64,000 nucleotides of DNA from Acidovorax delafieldii. GTDB taxonomy: Bacteria > Pseudomonadota > Gammaproteobacteria > Burkholderiales > Burkholderiaceae_C. Positions within the stretch are counted from its first letter, which is position 1. Each line of letters starts with the position of its first letter. The DNA lies in contig NZ_VJWE01000014.1 in NCBI RefSeq assembly GCF_007993815.1, positions 248,001 to 312,000 of the forward strand, in the 5' to 3' direction. Position numbers and translations under genes: made by a program. Below, in pieces: positions 28,852-39,698 of the stretch. The notes beneath the pieces are model-generated. The model was given only the letters and a program-made list of their open reading frames with translations, ran no database searches and was not told where the DNA came from.

Positions 28852-29286
28852 ATGACAGAACTAGCCAAAAAACGGCCTGAATTCCGCAACATCAATGCCT
28901 TCAAGGACTTGACGACCTACCGCATGACGCCTGCCGCGTGGGTTTCGATCTTGCACCGCGCCAGCGGACTGATCATGTTCCTGCTGCTGCCTTTCATCAT
29001 CTGGATGTTCGACACCTCGGTGTCTTCCGAAATCTCGTTCGCCAAATTCTCGGCGGCCTTCAATATCGGCATCGGTTTTGTGCCTGGCTGGTTCATCAAG
29101 CTGGTCGCTCTGGCCCTGATCTGGGCCTACCTGCACCACTTCACTGCCGGCCTGCGCCACCTGTGGATGGACGTGAGCCACAGCGCCGTGAACAAGCAAT
29201 TTGGCAAGAGCTCTGCCCTGACCGTTCTGGTCATCAGCATTGGGCTGGCCCTAGTGCTGGGCGCCAAGCTTTTCGGCCAGTACTGA
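28852..29286 (+). CDS. sdhC: Succinate dehydrogenase cytochrome b556 subunit
   Basis: 144 residues with three membrane helices and the SdhC signature: the RMTPAAWVSILHRASGLIMFLLLP region (Ser/Arg of the quinone site) and a heme-ligand His in HHFTAGLRHLWMD. It anchors SdhAB in the inner membrane and binds ubiquinone. First gene of sdhCDAB, preceded by 133 bases that should hold the promoter. Confidence 0.93.
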   Translation: MTELAKKRPEFRNINAFKDLTTYRMTPAAWVSILHRASGLIMFLLLPFIIWMFDTSVSSEISFAKFSAAFNIGIGFVPGWFIKLVALALIWAYLHHFTAGLRHLWMDVSHSAVNKQFGKSSALTVLVISIGLALVLGAKLFGQY

Positions 29287-29349
29287 TCAACCCACAAAAA
29301 CGGCGGTCGCTGCCAGCCAGCGCCTGTTGAAGAACGAGAGGAAATTTCC

Positions 29350-29715
29350 ATGTCCGTCAATTACGGTTCCAAGCGCGTCGTCGTCGGCGCCCACTATGGC
29401 CTGCGCGACTGGCTCAGCCAGCGTGTCACGGCAGTCCTGATGGCACTGTTCACCCTGGCCCTGCTGGCCCAGGTCATCTTCTCCAAAGGCCCCATCGGCT
29501 ACGACAAATGGGCGGGCATTTTCTCGGCCCAATGGATGAAGGTGCTGACCTTCTCCGTGATCGTCGCGATTGCCTGGCATGCGTGGGTCGGCCTGCGCGA
29601 AGTCCTGATGGACTACATCAAGCCCGTGGGCCTGCGTCTGGCACTGCAAGTGTTCAGCATTGTCTGGCTGGTCAGCTGCGCCGGCTGGGGCATCCAGGTT
29701 CTGTGGCGTCTCTGA
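29350..29715 (+). CDS. sdhD: Succinate dehydrogenase membrane anchor subunit
   Basis: 121 residues, three membrane helices, with GLRDWLSQRVTAVLMALF near the start and the WHAWVGLREVLMDY segment containing the second heme-associated His and quinone-site Asp-Tyr. It lies 63 bases after sdhC, with a GAGAGGAA ribosome site, and 22 bases before sdhA. Confidence 0.92.
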   Translation: MSVNYGSKRVVVGAHYGLRDWLSQRVTAVLMALFTLALLAQVIFSKGPIGYDKWAGIFSAQWMKVLTFSVIVAIAWHAWVGLREVLMDYIKPVGLRLALQVFSIVWLVSCAGWGIQVLWRL

Positions 29716-29737
29716 TTCCCGCGATTGAAGGTACACA

Positions 29738-31546
29738 ATGAGCTACACACAAGCCAACATCACCAAGCGCAAGTTCGACGTCATCATCATCGGAGCCGGC
29801 GGCTCCGGCATGCGGGCATCCCTGCAACTGGCCCGCGCGGGCCTGAACGTTGCGGTTCTCTCCAAGGTATTCCCCACCCGTTCGCACACCGTCGCTGCCC
29901 AAGGCGGCATCGGCGCTTCGCTGGGCAACATGTCCGAGGACAACTGGCATTACCACTTCTACGACACCATCAAGGGCTCCGACTGGCTCGGCGACCAGGA
30001 TGCGATCGAGTTCATGTGCCGCGAAGCCCCCAAGGTCGTGTACGACCTGGAACACATGGGCATGCCCTTTGACCGCAACACCGACGGCACGATCTACCAG
30101 CGCCCCTTCGGCGGCCACACCGCCAACTACGGTGAAAAGCCCGTGCAACGCGCTTGCGCTGCAGCCGACCGCACCGGCCACGCCATGCTGCACACGCTGT
30201 ACCAGCAAAACGTCAAGGCCCGCACCAACTTCTTCGTGGAGTGGATGGCCCTGGACCTGATCCGCGACGCCGACGGTGACGTGGTGGGCGTGACGGCGCT
30301 CGAAATGGAAACCGGCGACCTGCACATCCTCGAAGCCAAGACCACGCTGCTGGCCACTGGCGGCGCAGGCCGCATTTTTGCTGCCTCGACCAACGCCTTC
30401 ATCAACACCGGTGACGGCCTGGGCATGGCCGCACGCGCAGGCATTCCGCTGGAAGACATGGAGTTCTGGCAGTTCCACCCCACCGGCGTGGCCGGCGCGG
30501 GCGTGCTGCTGACCGAAGGCTGCCGCGGTGAAGGCGCAATTTTGCTCAACAGCAATGGCGAGCGGTTCATGGAGCGCTATGCGCCCACCTTGAAGGACCT
30601 GGCACCGCGCGACTTCGTGTCCCGCTCGATGGACCAGGAAATCAAGGAAGGCCGTGGCTGTGGTCCCAACAAGGACTACGTGCTGCTCAAGCTGGACCAC
30701 CTGGGCGCAGAAACCATCCACAAGCGCCTGCCCTCGGTGTACGAAATCGGCGTCAACTTCGCCAACGTGGACATCACCAAGGAACCGATCCCTGTGGTGC
30801 CCACCATCCACTACCAGATGGGCGGCATCCCCACCAACATCAATGGTCAGGTGGTGGTGCAGCAAGGCGGCAATGACAACCTCGTGGTCAACGGCCTATA
30901 CGCGGTGGGCGAATGCTCTTGCGTATCGGTGCACGGCGCCAACCGCCTGGGCACCAACTCGCTGCTGGACCTGCTGGTGTTCGGCCGCGCAGCCGGCAAC
31001 CACATTGTCGAGTTCAACGACAAGAACAAGAACCACAAGCCCCTACCCAAGGATGCGGCCGACCGCACCCTGGAGCGCCTCAACCGCCTGCAAGGCGCCA
31101 GCAGCGGCGAATATGCCCAGGACGTGGCCAACGACATCCGCGCCAGCATGCAACTGCACGCCGGTGTGTTCCGCACGCAAGCGAGCATGGACGAAGGCGT
31201 CAAGAAGATCGCCGAGCTGCGCAACCGTGTGAACAGCGTGGGCCTGAAGGACCACTCCAAGGTGTTCAACACCGCGCGCATCGAAGCGCTGGAAGTCGAG
31301 AACCTGATTGAAGCTGCGCAAGCCACGATGGTGTCTGCTGCTGCCCGCAAGGAATGCCGTGGTGCCCACACCGTGAGCGACTACGAGCGCCCCGCCGACG
31401 ACCCAGTGGCACCACTGGGCCGCGATGATGCCAACTGGATGAAGCACACCCTGTGGCACAGCGAGAGCAACAGCCTGACCTACAAGCCCGTCAAACTCAA
31501 ACCCCTGACCGTGGACTCAGTTCCGCCCAAGGTTCGCACGTTCTAA
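29738..31546 (+). CDS. sdhA: Succinate dehydrogenase flavoprotein subunit
   Basis: 602 residues with FAD-binding GAGGSGMRASLQLA, the covalent-FAD His in RSHTVAAQGGIGA, active-site HPTGVAGAGVLLTEGCRGEG and the C-terminal capping domain. It oxidises succinate to fumarate and passes electrons to SdhB. Length matches the family. Confidence 0.97.
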   Translation: MSYTQANITKRKFDVIIIGAGGSGMRASLQLARAGLNVAVLSKVFPTRSHTVAAQGGIGASLGNMSEDNWHYHFYDTIKGSDWLGDQDAIEFMCREAPKVVYDLEHMGMPFDRNTDGTIYQRPFGGHTANYGEKPVQRACAAADRTGHAMLHTLYQQNVKARTNFFVEWMALDLIRDADGDVVGVTALEMETGDLHILEAKTTLLATGGAGRIFAASTNAFINTGDGLGMAARAGIPLEDMEFWQFHPTGVAGAGVLLTEGCRGEGAILLNSNGERFMERYAPTLKDLAPRDFVSRSMDQEIKEGRGCGPNKDYVLLKLDHLGAETIHKRLPSVYEIGVNFANVDITKEPIPVVPTIHYQMGGIPTNINGQVVVQQGGNDNLVVNGLYAVGECSCVSVHGANRLGTNSLLDLLVFGRAAGNHIVEFNDKNKNHKPLPKDAADRTLERLNRLQGASSGEYAQDVANDIRASMQLHAGVFRTQASMDEGVKKIAELRNRVNSVGLKDHSKVFNTARIEALEVENLIEAAQATMVSAAARKECRGAHTVSDYERPADDPVAPLGRDDANWMKHTLWHSESNSLTYKPVKLKPLTVDSVPPKVRTF

Positions 31547-31567
31547 ACGGATACAGGAGCACCCACC

Positions 31568-32272
31568 ATGGCAAAACGCACCTTCCAAATCTACCGCTAC
31601 GATCCTGACAAGGACGCCAAGCCCTACATGCAGACCGTCGAAGTCGAACTCGACGGCAGCGAACGCATGCTGCTGGACGCCCTGATGAAGCTCAAGGCGC
31701 AAGACCCCACCCTGTCGTTCCGTCGCTCCTGCCGCGAAGGTGTTTGTGGCTCGGACGCCATGAACATCAACGGCAAGAACGGCCTGGCCTGCCTGACCAA
31801 CATGAACACGCTGCCCGGCACCGTGGTCCTGAAGCCCCTGCCCGGCCTGCCAGTCATCCGCGACCTGATCGTGGACATGACGCAGTTCTTCAAGCAGTAC
31901 AACTCCATCAAGCCGTACCTCGTCAACGACAACGTGCCGCCCGAAACCGAGCGCCTGCAGTCGCCTGAAGAGCGTGAAGAGCTGAACGGCCTGTACGAGT
32001 GCATTCTGTGCGCCAGCTGCTCGACCAGCTGCCCCAGCTTCTGGTGGAACCCCGACAAGTTCGTGGGCCCCGCCGGTCTGCTGCAGGCTTACCGCTTCAT
32101 CGCCGACAGCCGCGACGAAGCCACCACGGAGCGCCTGGACAACCTGGAAGACCCGTACCGCCTGTTCCGCTGCCACACCATCATGAACTGCGTGGACGTG
32201 TGCCCCAAGGGTCTGAACCCCACCCGGGCCATCGGCAAGATCAAGGAATTGATGGTGCGCCGCGCCATCTGA
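31568..32272 (+). CDS. sdhB: Succinate dehydrogenase iron-sulfur subunit
   Basis: 234 residues with the three expected cluster motifs: [21 protein letters not shown] split as a 2Fe-2S site (C-x4-C-x2 and a distal Cys), [12 protein letters not shown] and [12 protein letters not shown] for the 4Fe-4S and 3Fe-4S clusters. It carries electrons from FAD to ubiquinone. It lies 21 bases after sdhA. Confidence 0.97.
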   Translation: MAKRTFQIYRYDPDKDAKPYMQTVEVELDGSERMLLDALMKLKAQDPTLSFRRSCREGVCGSDAMNINGKNGLACLTNMNTLPGTVVLKPLPGLPVIRDLIVDMTQFFKQYNSIKPYLVNDNVPPETERLQSPEEREELNGLYECILCASCSTSCPSFWWNPDKFVGPAGLLQAYRFIADSRDEATTERLDNLEDPYRLFRCHTIMNCVDVCPKGLNPTRAIGKIKELMVRRAI

Positions 32273-32305
32273 GCGCGGCCCGTTCATCGTCCTACACACC
32301 GGTCC

Positions 32306-32632
32306 ATGCAAACGCTATCCACCCCATCCATCGCGCCAGAGGCGGCTTCGCCGCTGCTGGACGAACGCGAGCTGAGCAAGCTGCACTGGCGCTGCCGGCG
32401 CGGCCTGCTGGAGAACGACTTGTTCATCGAGAAGTTCTTCCACCGCTTCGAATCGACGCTGACGCGGCGCCATGCCCAGGGCCTCAACGCGTTGATGGAT
32501 CTGGCGGACAACGACCTGCTGGACCTGCTGCTGCGGCGGCGAGAGCCCTCGGGCGAACAAGACACACAAGAAGCGCGTGAAGTGCTCGGCATGCTGAGAC
32601 AAAGCGGTGGCGCCACGGCAGTGCATGCCTGA
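32306..32632 (+). CDS. sdhE: FAD assembly factor SdhE
   Basis: 108 residues; the SdhE/YgfY core [24 protein letters not shown] contains the conserved RRG that contacts SdhA during covalent FAD attachment. A ~20-residue N-terminal extension precedes the core. It lies between sdhB (33 bases) and gltA, an expected context. Confidence 0.92.
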   Translation: MQTLSTPSIAPEAASPLLDERELSKLHWRCRRGLLENDLFIEKFFHRFESTLTRRHAQGLNALMDLADNDLLDLLLRRREPSGEQDTQEAREVLGMLRQSGGATAVHA

Positions 32633-32691
32633 CACCCAGCCCTCGCACCAAGACCGGATTCGTATCGGCAACCTACCCAAGGAAAGTAACA

Positions 32692-34002
32692 ATGAAGCTA
32701 GCTGACAACAAAGCCACCCTGTCGTTCAGTAACGGCAGCCCCAGCGTGGACCTGCCGGTCTATCAGGGCAGCATCGGCCCGGACGTCATCGACATCCGCA
32801 AGCTGTATGCGCAGACGGGCATGTTCACCTATGACCCGGGCTTCCTGTCCACAGCAGCCACCCAGTCGGCCATCACCTACATCGATGGCGACAAGGGCGA
32901 GTTGCTGTACCGCGGCTACCCCATTGAGCAGTTGGCCGAAAACTGCGACTTCCTGGAAACCTGCCACCTGCTGCTGTACGGCGATCTGCCCAACGCTGCA
33001 CAAAAGACCGACTTTACCAGCCGCGTGACCAACCACACCATGGTCAACGAGCAGATGCAGTTCTTCCTGCGTGGCTTCCGCCGCGACGCGCACCCCATGG
33101 CTGTGCTGACCGGTCTGGTGGGTGCCCTGTCGGCCTTCTACCACGACAGCACGGACATCAACAACCCGCAGCACCGCGAGATCGCCGCGATCCGCCTGAT
33201 CGCCAAGATGCCCACGCTGGTCGCCATGGCCTACAAGTACGGCATGGGCCAGCCCTACATGTACCCGCAGAACCACCTGAGCTACGCAGGCAACTTCCTG
33301 CGCATGATGTTCGGTACGCCCTGCGAAGAGTACAAGGTCAACCCCGTGCTGGAACGCGCGCTGGACCGCATCTTCATCCTGCACGCTGACCACGAGCAGA
33401 ACGCCTCGACCTCCACCGTGCGCCTGTGCGGCTCGTCGGGCACCAACCCGTTCGCCGCCATCGCCGCTGGCGTGGCCTGCCTCTGGGGCCCTGCCCACGG
33501 CGGCGCCAACGAAGCTGCACTGAACATGCTGTACGACATCCAGGCCCAAGGCGGCGTGGAAAAGATCGGCGACTTCATCAAGCAGGTCAAGGACAAGAAC
33601 TCCGGCGTCAAGCTGATGGGCTTTGGCCACCGCGTGTACAAGAACTACGACCCCCGCGCCAAGCTCATGCAAGAGACTTGCAATGAAGTGCTGGCCGAGC
33701 TGGGCCTGGAAAACGACCCGCTGTTCAAGCTGGCCAAGGAACTGGAAAAGATCGCCCTGGAAGACGACTACTTCGTGCAGCGCAAGCTCTACCCGAACGT
33801 GGACTTCTACTCCGGCATCGTGCAGCGCGCCATCGGCATCCCCGTGAACCTGTTCACCGGCATCTTCAGCCTGGCCCGCACCGTGGGCTGGATTGCCCAG
33901 CTGAACGAAATGATCGGCGACCCCGAGTACAAGATCGGCCGCCCCCGCCAGCTGTTCACCGGCTCCGTGCGCCGCGACGTGCCTCCCCTGGCCAGCCGCT
34001 GA
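32692..34002 (+). CDS. gltA: Citrate synthase
   Basis: 436 residues, type II (NADH-sensitive, hexameric) length. Active-site blocks [25 protein letters not shown] and the late Asp region ([12 protein letters not shown]) are present. It condenses oxaloacetate and acetyl-CoA to citrate. A GGAAAG ribosome site precedes the ATG. It ends the rightward TCA arm and is followed by a strong terminator. Confidence 0.97.
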   Translation: MKLADNKATLSFSNGSPSVDLPVYQGSIGPDVIDIRKLYAQTGMFTYDPGFLSTAATQSAITYIDGDKGELLYRGYPIEQLAENCDFLETCHLLLYGDLPNAAQKTDFTSRVTNHTMVNEQMQFFLRGFRRDAHPMAVLTGLVGALSAFYHDSTDINNPQHREIAAIRLIAKMPTLVAMAYKYGMGQPYMYPQNHLSYAGNFLRMMFGTPCEEYKVNPVLERALDRIFILHADHEQNASTSTVRLCGSSGTNPFAAIAAGVACLWGPAHGGANEAALNMLYDIQAQGGVEKIGDFIKQVKDKNSGVKLMGFGHRVYKNYDPRAKLMQETCNEVLAELGLENDPLFKLAKELEKIALEDDYFVQRKLYPNVDFYSGIVQRAIGIPVNLFTGIFSLARTVGWIAQLNEMIGDPEYKIGRPRQLFTGSVRRDVPPLASR

Positions 34003-34037
34003 TCGGTGCGGCGCCCTGCGCCGCTCCCGCACCCCAC

Positions 34038-34069
34038 AAAGCCCGCAGGCAGTGCCTGCGGGCTTTTTT
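34038..34069 (+). terminator. Terminator of sdh-gltA
   Basis: AAAGCCCGCAGGCA pairs with TGCCTGCGGGCTTT across a minimal loop (34038-34065) followed by TTTT. It lies 36 bases after the gltA stop and closes the TCA operon. Confidence 0.9.
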
Positions 34070-34172
34070 CATGGTTCATCGAGAGGGATTCACTGCCAAT
34101 TCCTGAATACTCCCCCTGAGTAACAGACTTTTTAATGCCTGTAGCGCAATCAGCATATGTGCTTGTCTTTTA

Positions 34173-34187
34173 TACTGCCACCCAGTA
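34173..34187. promoter_or_regulatory. Candidate FrmR operator
   Basis: TACTG-CCACC-CAGTA is a perfect 5-5-5 inverted repeat around a C-rich centre, 34 bases before the frmR start. CsoR/RcnR-family repressors such as FrmR bind G/C-tract sites with flanking inverted repeats, so autoregulation is plausible. Confidence 0.5.
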
Positions 34188-34220
34188 CACCATAGTGAAC
34201 GACCAGCCAGCCGCCTGCCC

Positions 34221-35649
<1,429 letters not shown>

Positions 35650-35721
35650 CTCGGCTACTCGCCAGCGCCCACAGCCCCAGAGACAACCGGGCACTCTGGG
35701 TGCTGGCCCTGGCGGGCCATG

Positions 35722-35745
35722 AAAAACGGCCTGGAGCCGGTTTTT
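35722..35745 (+). terminator. Possible terminator between frmA and fghA
   Basis: AAAAACGGC-CTGGA-GCCGGTTTTT forms a short stem with one bulge and a T5 end. It would end part of the frmRA message before fghA; the stem is weak. Confidence 0.35.
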
Positions 35746-35767
35746 AGGGTCCCTACCAGTGAAAACT

Positions 35768-35812
35768 GCCTCAAGCGCTACGAGATATTACCTGAGCAGC
35801 TATCAATTCAAG
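35768..35812 (-). repeat. Short dispersed palindromic repeat, copy in frmA-fghA gap
   Basis: On the minus strand: ttgatagctgctcagg...tagcgcttgaggca, the same design as the copy at 1509-1552. It sits immediately upstream of the fghA start region. Confidence 0.55.
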
Positions 35813-35822
35813 AGCAAACACC

Positions 35823-36695
35823 ATGACCACTCCCCTGGACCTGCTCAGCCAGCACGCCTGTTTTGGCGGCGAGCAGCGCTTTTACCAGCACACCTCCACC
35901 ACCATCGGCCTGCCGATGAAGTTCTCGGTGTACCTGCCGCCCCAGGCACAACAGGGCCCTGTGCCCGCCGTGTTGTACCTGGCCGGGTTGACCTGCACCG
36001 AGGAGACCTTTGCCATCAAGGCTGGCGCCCAGCGCCTGGCCGCCGAACTGGGCCTGGCCCTGATCGCGCCCGACACCAGCCCGCGCGGCGAGGCCGTGTT
36101 GGCCCTGCCCGGCGCCACGGCCAGCTGGGACTTTGGCGTGGGCGCGGGCTTCTACCTCGACGCCACGCAGAGCCCCTGGAACACCCACTGGCGCATGGAG
36201 AGCTACCTGCTGCAAGAGCTGCTGCCCCTGGTGGGCCAGCACCTGCCCATCGACGGGCAGCGCCTGGGCATCTTCGGCCACAGCATGGGCGGGCACGGCG
36301 CGCTCACACTCGCCCTGCGCCACCCCGGCCGCTTCAAGACGGTGTCGGCCTTTGCGCCCATCTGCGCGCCCACCCAGTGCCCCTGGGGCGAAAAGGCCTT
36401 CACCGGTTACCTGGGCCCCGACCGCACCACCTGGCTGGAGCACGATGCCACGGTGCTGATGCAACACCAGCCCATCGCGCCCTACCCGGCGGGCATCCTC
36501 ATCGACCAGGGGCTGGACGACAAATTCCTGGCCGACCAGTTGCACCCCCACCTGTTCGAGGCCGCGTGCCAGGCCATCGGCCAGCCGCTCACGCTGCGCC
36601 GGCACACGGGTTACGACCACGGCTACTACTTTGTGCAGAGCTTTGTGGGCGACCATTTGGCCCACCATGCGCGGGGTCTTGGCGCCGGACATTAA
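35823..36695 (+). CDS. fghA: S-formylglutathione hydrolase
   Basis: 290 residues, esterase D family alpha/beta hydrolase with nucleophile Ser154 in GHSMGGHGAL and a late GYDHGYYF region carrying the catalytic His. It releases formate and glutathione from the FrmA product. The conserved opening MKFSVYLPP lies at residue ~36. Its place after frmA completes the glutathione formaldehyde pathway. Confidence 0.94.
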   Translation: MTTPLDLLSQHACFGGEQRFYQHTSTTIGLPMKFSVYLPPQAQQGPVPAVLYLAGLTCTEETFAIKAGAQRLAAELGLALIAPDTSPRGEAVLALPGATASWDFGVGAGFYLDATQSPWNTHWRMESYLLQELLPLVGQHLPIDGQRLGIFGHSMGGHGALTLALRHPGRFKTVSAFAPICAPTQCPWGEKAFTGYLGPDRTTWLEHDATVLMQHQPIAPYPAGILIDQGLDDKFLADQLHPHLFEAACQAIGQPLTLRRHTGYDHGYYFVQSFVGDHLAHHARGLGAGH

Positions 36696-36731
36696 TGCGC
36701 ACTTAAGCAACTGGCAGCACACTAACGGGCT

Positions 36732-38450
36732 ATGCTTTTGTCCCTGCGGCGCCTGCTGCCCTTTGCCTCGGCTTCACGCTCGGAGCCCCCCACCGCCTCC
36801 CCTGCACCCCGCCCCATGCATCCTGCATGGGTGGTGGTGCTGGTCAGCACCTGGCTGGCTACGGCCTGCAACGTGCCGCTGTGGCAAGAGGTGGCCCAAC
36901 TGCCCGGCCAGGGCAGCCTGCGCGGCTGGGGCTTTGCGCTGGCGTTTGCGCTCATCGTCGCGGCGGGCAACGCGGCGCTGCTGAGCCTGCTGGCCTGGCG
37001 CTGGACGCTCAAGCCCGCCGTGCTGGTGCTGGTGCTGATGGCCGCGTTTGGTGCGTACTTCATGCTGGCCTATGGCATCGCCATCGACGCCAGCATGCTG
37101 GTCAACGTGATGCAGACCGACGTGAAGGAAGCTGGCGACCTGCTCAACCTGCGCATGCTGGGCACCGTGCTCATCCTGGCCGTGCCGCCGCTGTTGTGGC
37201 TGTACCGCCGCCCCGTGCAGCGCCTGACCGCGCTGCGCCATGTGGCGCACAACGGCCTGCTGCTAGCAGGCTCCATCGCCGTCATCGTGGTGTGCCTGCT
37301 GCTGGTGTTCCAGGACTTTGCATCGACCATGCGCAACCACACCAAGCTGCGCTACCTGATCAACCCGCTCAACAGCGTGTACGCGCTGGGCAACATTGCC
37401 ACCAAGCCCCTGCGCATGGACACCAGCAAGATCCTGCCCCTGGGCCGTGACGCCCAGCTGGGCGCCAGCTACGCCAGCCAGGCCAAGCCCCCACTGCTGG
37501 TGCTGGTGCTGGGCGAGACGGGCCGCAGCGGCAACTTTGGCCTGAACGGCTATGAGCGCGACACCACCCCACGCCTGTCAGCCCGCAAAGACCTGGTGAG
37601 TGCCCGCAACGCCTGGTCCTGCGGCACCAGCACTGCTGCGTCGGTGCCCTGCATGTATTCGCACCTGGGCCGCACAGGCTACGAAGGCCGCTCGGCCAAC
37701 TACGAAAGCCTGATCGACGTGCTGCACCACGCCGGCCTGGCCGTGCTGTGGGTGGACAACCAGTCGGGCTGCAAGGGCGTGTGCGACCGGGTGGGCGAGA
37801 CCATCACCAGCACCCAGAAAGACCCAGCGCTGTGCGCTGGCGGCGAGTGCCTGGACCGCGTGATGCTCAAGGACCTGGACGCCCAGATCGCCGCCCTGCC
37901 TGCCGAGCAGCGCCAGCGTGGCACCGTGGTGGTGATGCACCAGATGGGCAGCCACGGCCCCGCGTACTACAAGCGTTCCGCGCCCGAGAACAAGAAGTTT
38001 GGCCCCGAATGCACCTCCACCGCGCTGCAGGAATGCCAGCGCGAGCAGGTGGTCAACGCCTACGACAACAGCATCGTCGAGACCGACCATTTCCTCGATT
38101 CAGTGCTCCAGTGGCTGGGAGCGCAGGAACAACATGCCCAGACAGCTATGATTTACGTAGCAGACCATGGCGAGTCGCTGGGCGAGAACAACATTTACCT
38201 GCACGGTCTGCCCTACTCCATTGCCCCCGACGTGCAAAAACACGTGCCCTGGATCACCTGGCTGTCACCCACCATGCAGGCGCGCACCCACCTCGCCACG
38301 GGCTGCCTGCAGCAAGACCTGGGCGAGCGACGCATCACGCACGACCACTACTTCCACTCGGTACTGGGCCTGATGGATGTGAAGACCGAGGCGTACAACA
38401 CCGAGCTGGACATGTTTGCCGCGTGCCGCAAGCCCGCCGCGGCGGGCTGA
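36732..38450 (+). CDS. eptA: Phosphoethanolamine-lipid A transferase, EptA/MCR family
   Basis: 572 residues: five membrane helices in the first ~200, then a periplasmic alkaline-phosphatase-type domain. Zinc-site and catalytic marks are LGETGRSGNFGLNGYERDTTP, SCGTSTAASVPCM with nucleophile Thr301 flanked by the disulfide pair Cys297/Cys307, VADHGESLGE and KHVPWITW. It adds phosphoethanolamine to lipid A, which lowers surface charge; related enzymes confer polymyxin resistance. It follows fghA by 36 bases but may have its own promoter. Substrate within the family is inferred. Confidence 0.9.
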   Translation: MLLSLRRLLPFASASRSEPPTASPAPRPMHPAWVVVLVSTWLATACNVPLWQEVAQLPGQGSLRGWGFALAFALIVAAGNAALLSLLAWRWTLKPAVLVLVLMAAFGAYFMLAYGIAIDASMLVNVMQTDVKEAGDLLNLRMLGTVLILAVPPLLWLYRRPVQRLTALRHVAHNGLLLAGSIAVIVVCLLLVFQDFASTMRNHTKLRYLINPLNSVYALGNIATKPLRMDTSKILPLGRDAQLGASYASQAKPPLLVLVLGETGRSGNFGLNGYERDTTPRLSARKDLVSARNAWSCGTSTAASVPCMYSHLGRTGYEGRSANYESLIDVLHHAGLAVLWVDNQSGCKGVCDRVGETITSTQKDPALCAGGECLDRVMLKDLDAQIAALPAEQRQRGTVVVMHQMGSHGPAYYKRSAPENKKFGPECTSTALQECQREQVVNAYDNSIVETDHFLDSVLQWLGAQEQHAQTAMIYVADHGESLGENNIYLHGLPYSIAPDVQKHVPWITWLSPTMQARTHLATGCLQQDLGERRITHDHYFHSVLGLMDVKTEAYNTELDMFAACRKPAAAG

Positions 38451-38488
38451 GGCGGACCGAGGCGGGGCCAGGCGGACGGCCCCGGCAG

Positions 38489-38518
38489 CCCTGTGCCACA
38501 AAGGTGTGGCGCAGGGCG
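38489..38518. terminator. Hairpin between convergent eptA and quinone oxidoreductase genes
   Basis: GCCCTGTGCCAC at 38489-38500 pairs with GTGGCGCAGGGC at 38507-38518 (12 bp, one G-U). There is no T tract, so it is a stable hairpin that could still mark the 3' ends of both convergent messages. Confidence 0.4.
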
Positions 38519-38526
38519 CAGCCAGC

Positions 38527-39561
38527 TCAGCTCCCTTGGGGCAACAACAGAATCTTGCCGATGCTGGCGCCAGACTCCATGCGCCGATGGGCCTGTGCAG
38601 CATCGGCCAGTGCAAACGTGCTGTCGATCACCGGCCGGATCACTCCAGCGGCCAAGGCTGGCAGCCACTGCTGGGCAAACCGCTGCACCATGGCCTGCTT
38701 GACCTCGGGCGGGCGGGACTTCATCACGGTGCCAAAAATCTGCAGGTGTCGGTACAGCAGCACATCCATGGGCAGCTCCGCACCCTGCGCACCGCCCAGC
38801 AGCCCCACCGACACCAGGCGTCCGCCGTCGGCCAGAGACCGCACGTTGCGCTGCAGGTACGGAGCCCCGATGAAGTCGATCACCACATCCACGCCCCGGC
38901 CCTGCGTGGCCTGGTCCACCACCGCCTGAAAGTCTTCGCTGCGGTAGTCGATGAACACATCGGCCCCGCAACCCAGCACGGCGCCGCGCTTGTCGCCCCC
39001 CGCCGTGGCAAACACGCGCGCACCCGCCGCATGGGCCAGCTGCACGGCGGCTGACCCCACGCCGCCCGCCGCCGCATGGACCAGCACGGACTCGCCCGCG
39101 TGCAAGCGCGCCAGGTGGAACAACGCCTCGTGCGCGGTCACGAACACCTCGGCCACGGCGCCAGCGGCTACCAAGTCCATGCCCGCAGGCACCGGCATGG
39201 CCATGCGGTGGTCGATGCGCGACAGCTCGGCGTAGGCCCCGCCGCCCACGATGCCCATCACGCGGTCGCCCACGGCAAAGCCTTGCACCTCGGGCCCCAT
39301 GGCGACCACCGTGCCCGCAATCTCCAGCCCCATGGTGTCGGCATCGCCAAAGTAGGCGCGGCCATAGGCCCCTTTGCGGTGCAGCAGGTCGGCCCGGTTG
39401 ACGCCTATGGCGGCGTTGCGCACCAGCAGGTCGTGCGGGCGCACCTCGGGGACAGGGATCTCGCGCGCCACCAGCACTTCCGGGCCGCCGAAGTCATCGA
39501 ACACGACGGCTCGCATGGTGCGTTGGGGGTTTGCAGGTTGTTCGGCCGCTGGTGTGGACAT
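38527..39561 (-). CDS. Zinc-independent NADPH:quinone oxidoreductase (MDR family)
   Basis: 344 residues of the medium-chain reductase superfamily, quinone oxidoreductase/PIG3-like branch: NRADLLHRKGAYG near residue 54, GLEIAGTVVAMG, and nucleotide-binding HAAAGGVGSAAVQLAHAAGA. Zinc ligands are absent. It is divergent from a LysR-type regulator, which probably controls it. The ATG at 39561 has GAGGAG upstream. Confidence 0.87.
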   Translation of the reverse strand: MSTPAAEQPANPQRTMRAVVFDDFGGPEVLVAREIPVPEVRPHDLLVRNAAIGVNRADLLHRKGAYGRAYFGDADTMGLEIAGTVVAMGPEVQGFAVGDRVMGIVGGGAYAELSRIDHRMAMPVPAGMDLVAAGAVAEVFVTAHEALFHLARLHAGESVLVHAAAGGVGSAAVQLAHAAGARVFATAGGDKRGAVLGCGADVFIDYRSEDFQAVVDQATQGRGVDVVIDFIGAPYLQRNVRSLADGGRLVSVGLLGGAQGAELPMDVLLYRHLQIFGTVMKSRPPEVKQAMVQRFAQQWLPALAAGVIRPVIDSTFALADAAQAHRRMESGASIGKILLLPQGS

Positions 39562-39648
39562 GGGTGTTGCTCCTCAAGCAATGGTTTCAGTGCCTTGAAG
39601 GATAGGGCGCCACGCAGTGATTTAAACGCAGCAATTTTGCTCTACAGC

Positions 39649-39664
39649 GATGCAAATTTGCATC
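39649..39664. promoter_or_regulatory. LysR-type operator candidate
   Basis: GATGCAAATTTGCATC is a perfect 16-base palindrome in the 137-base divergent gap between the quinone oxidoreductase and the LysR gene, 35 bases from the regulator start. A related inverted motif (gcaattttgc) lies at 39631-39640. Confidence 0.55.
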
Positions 39665-39698
39665 ACACTCACCCCTCATCCGCAACCTCCATACGGCC

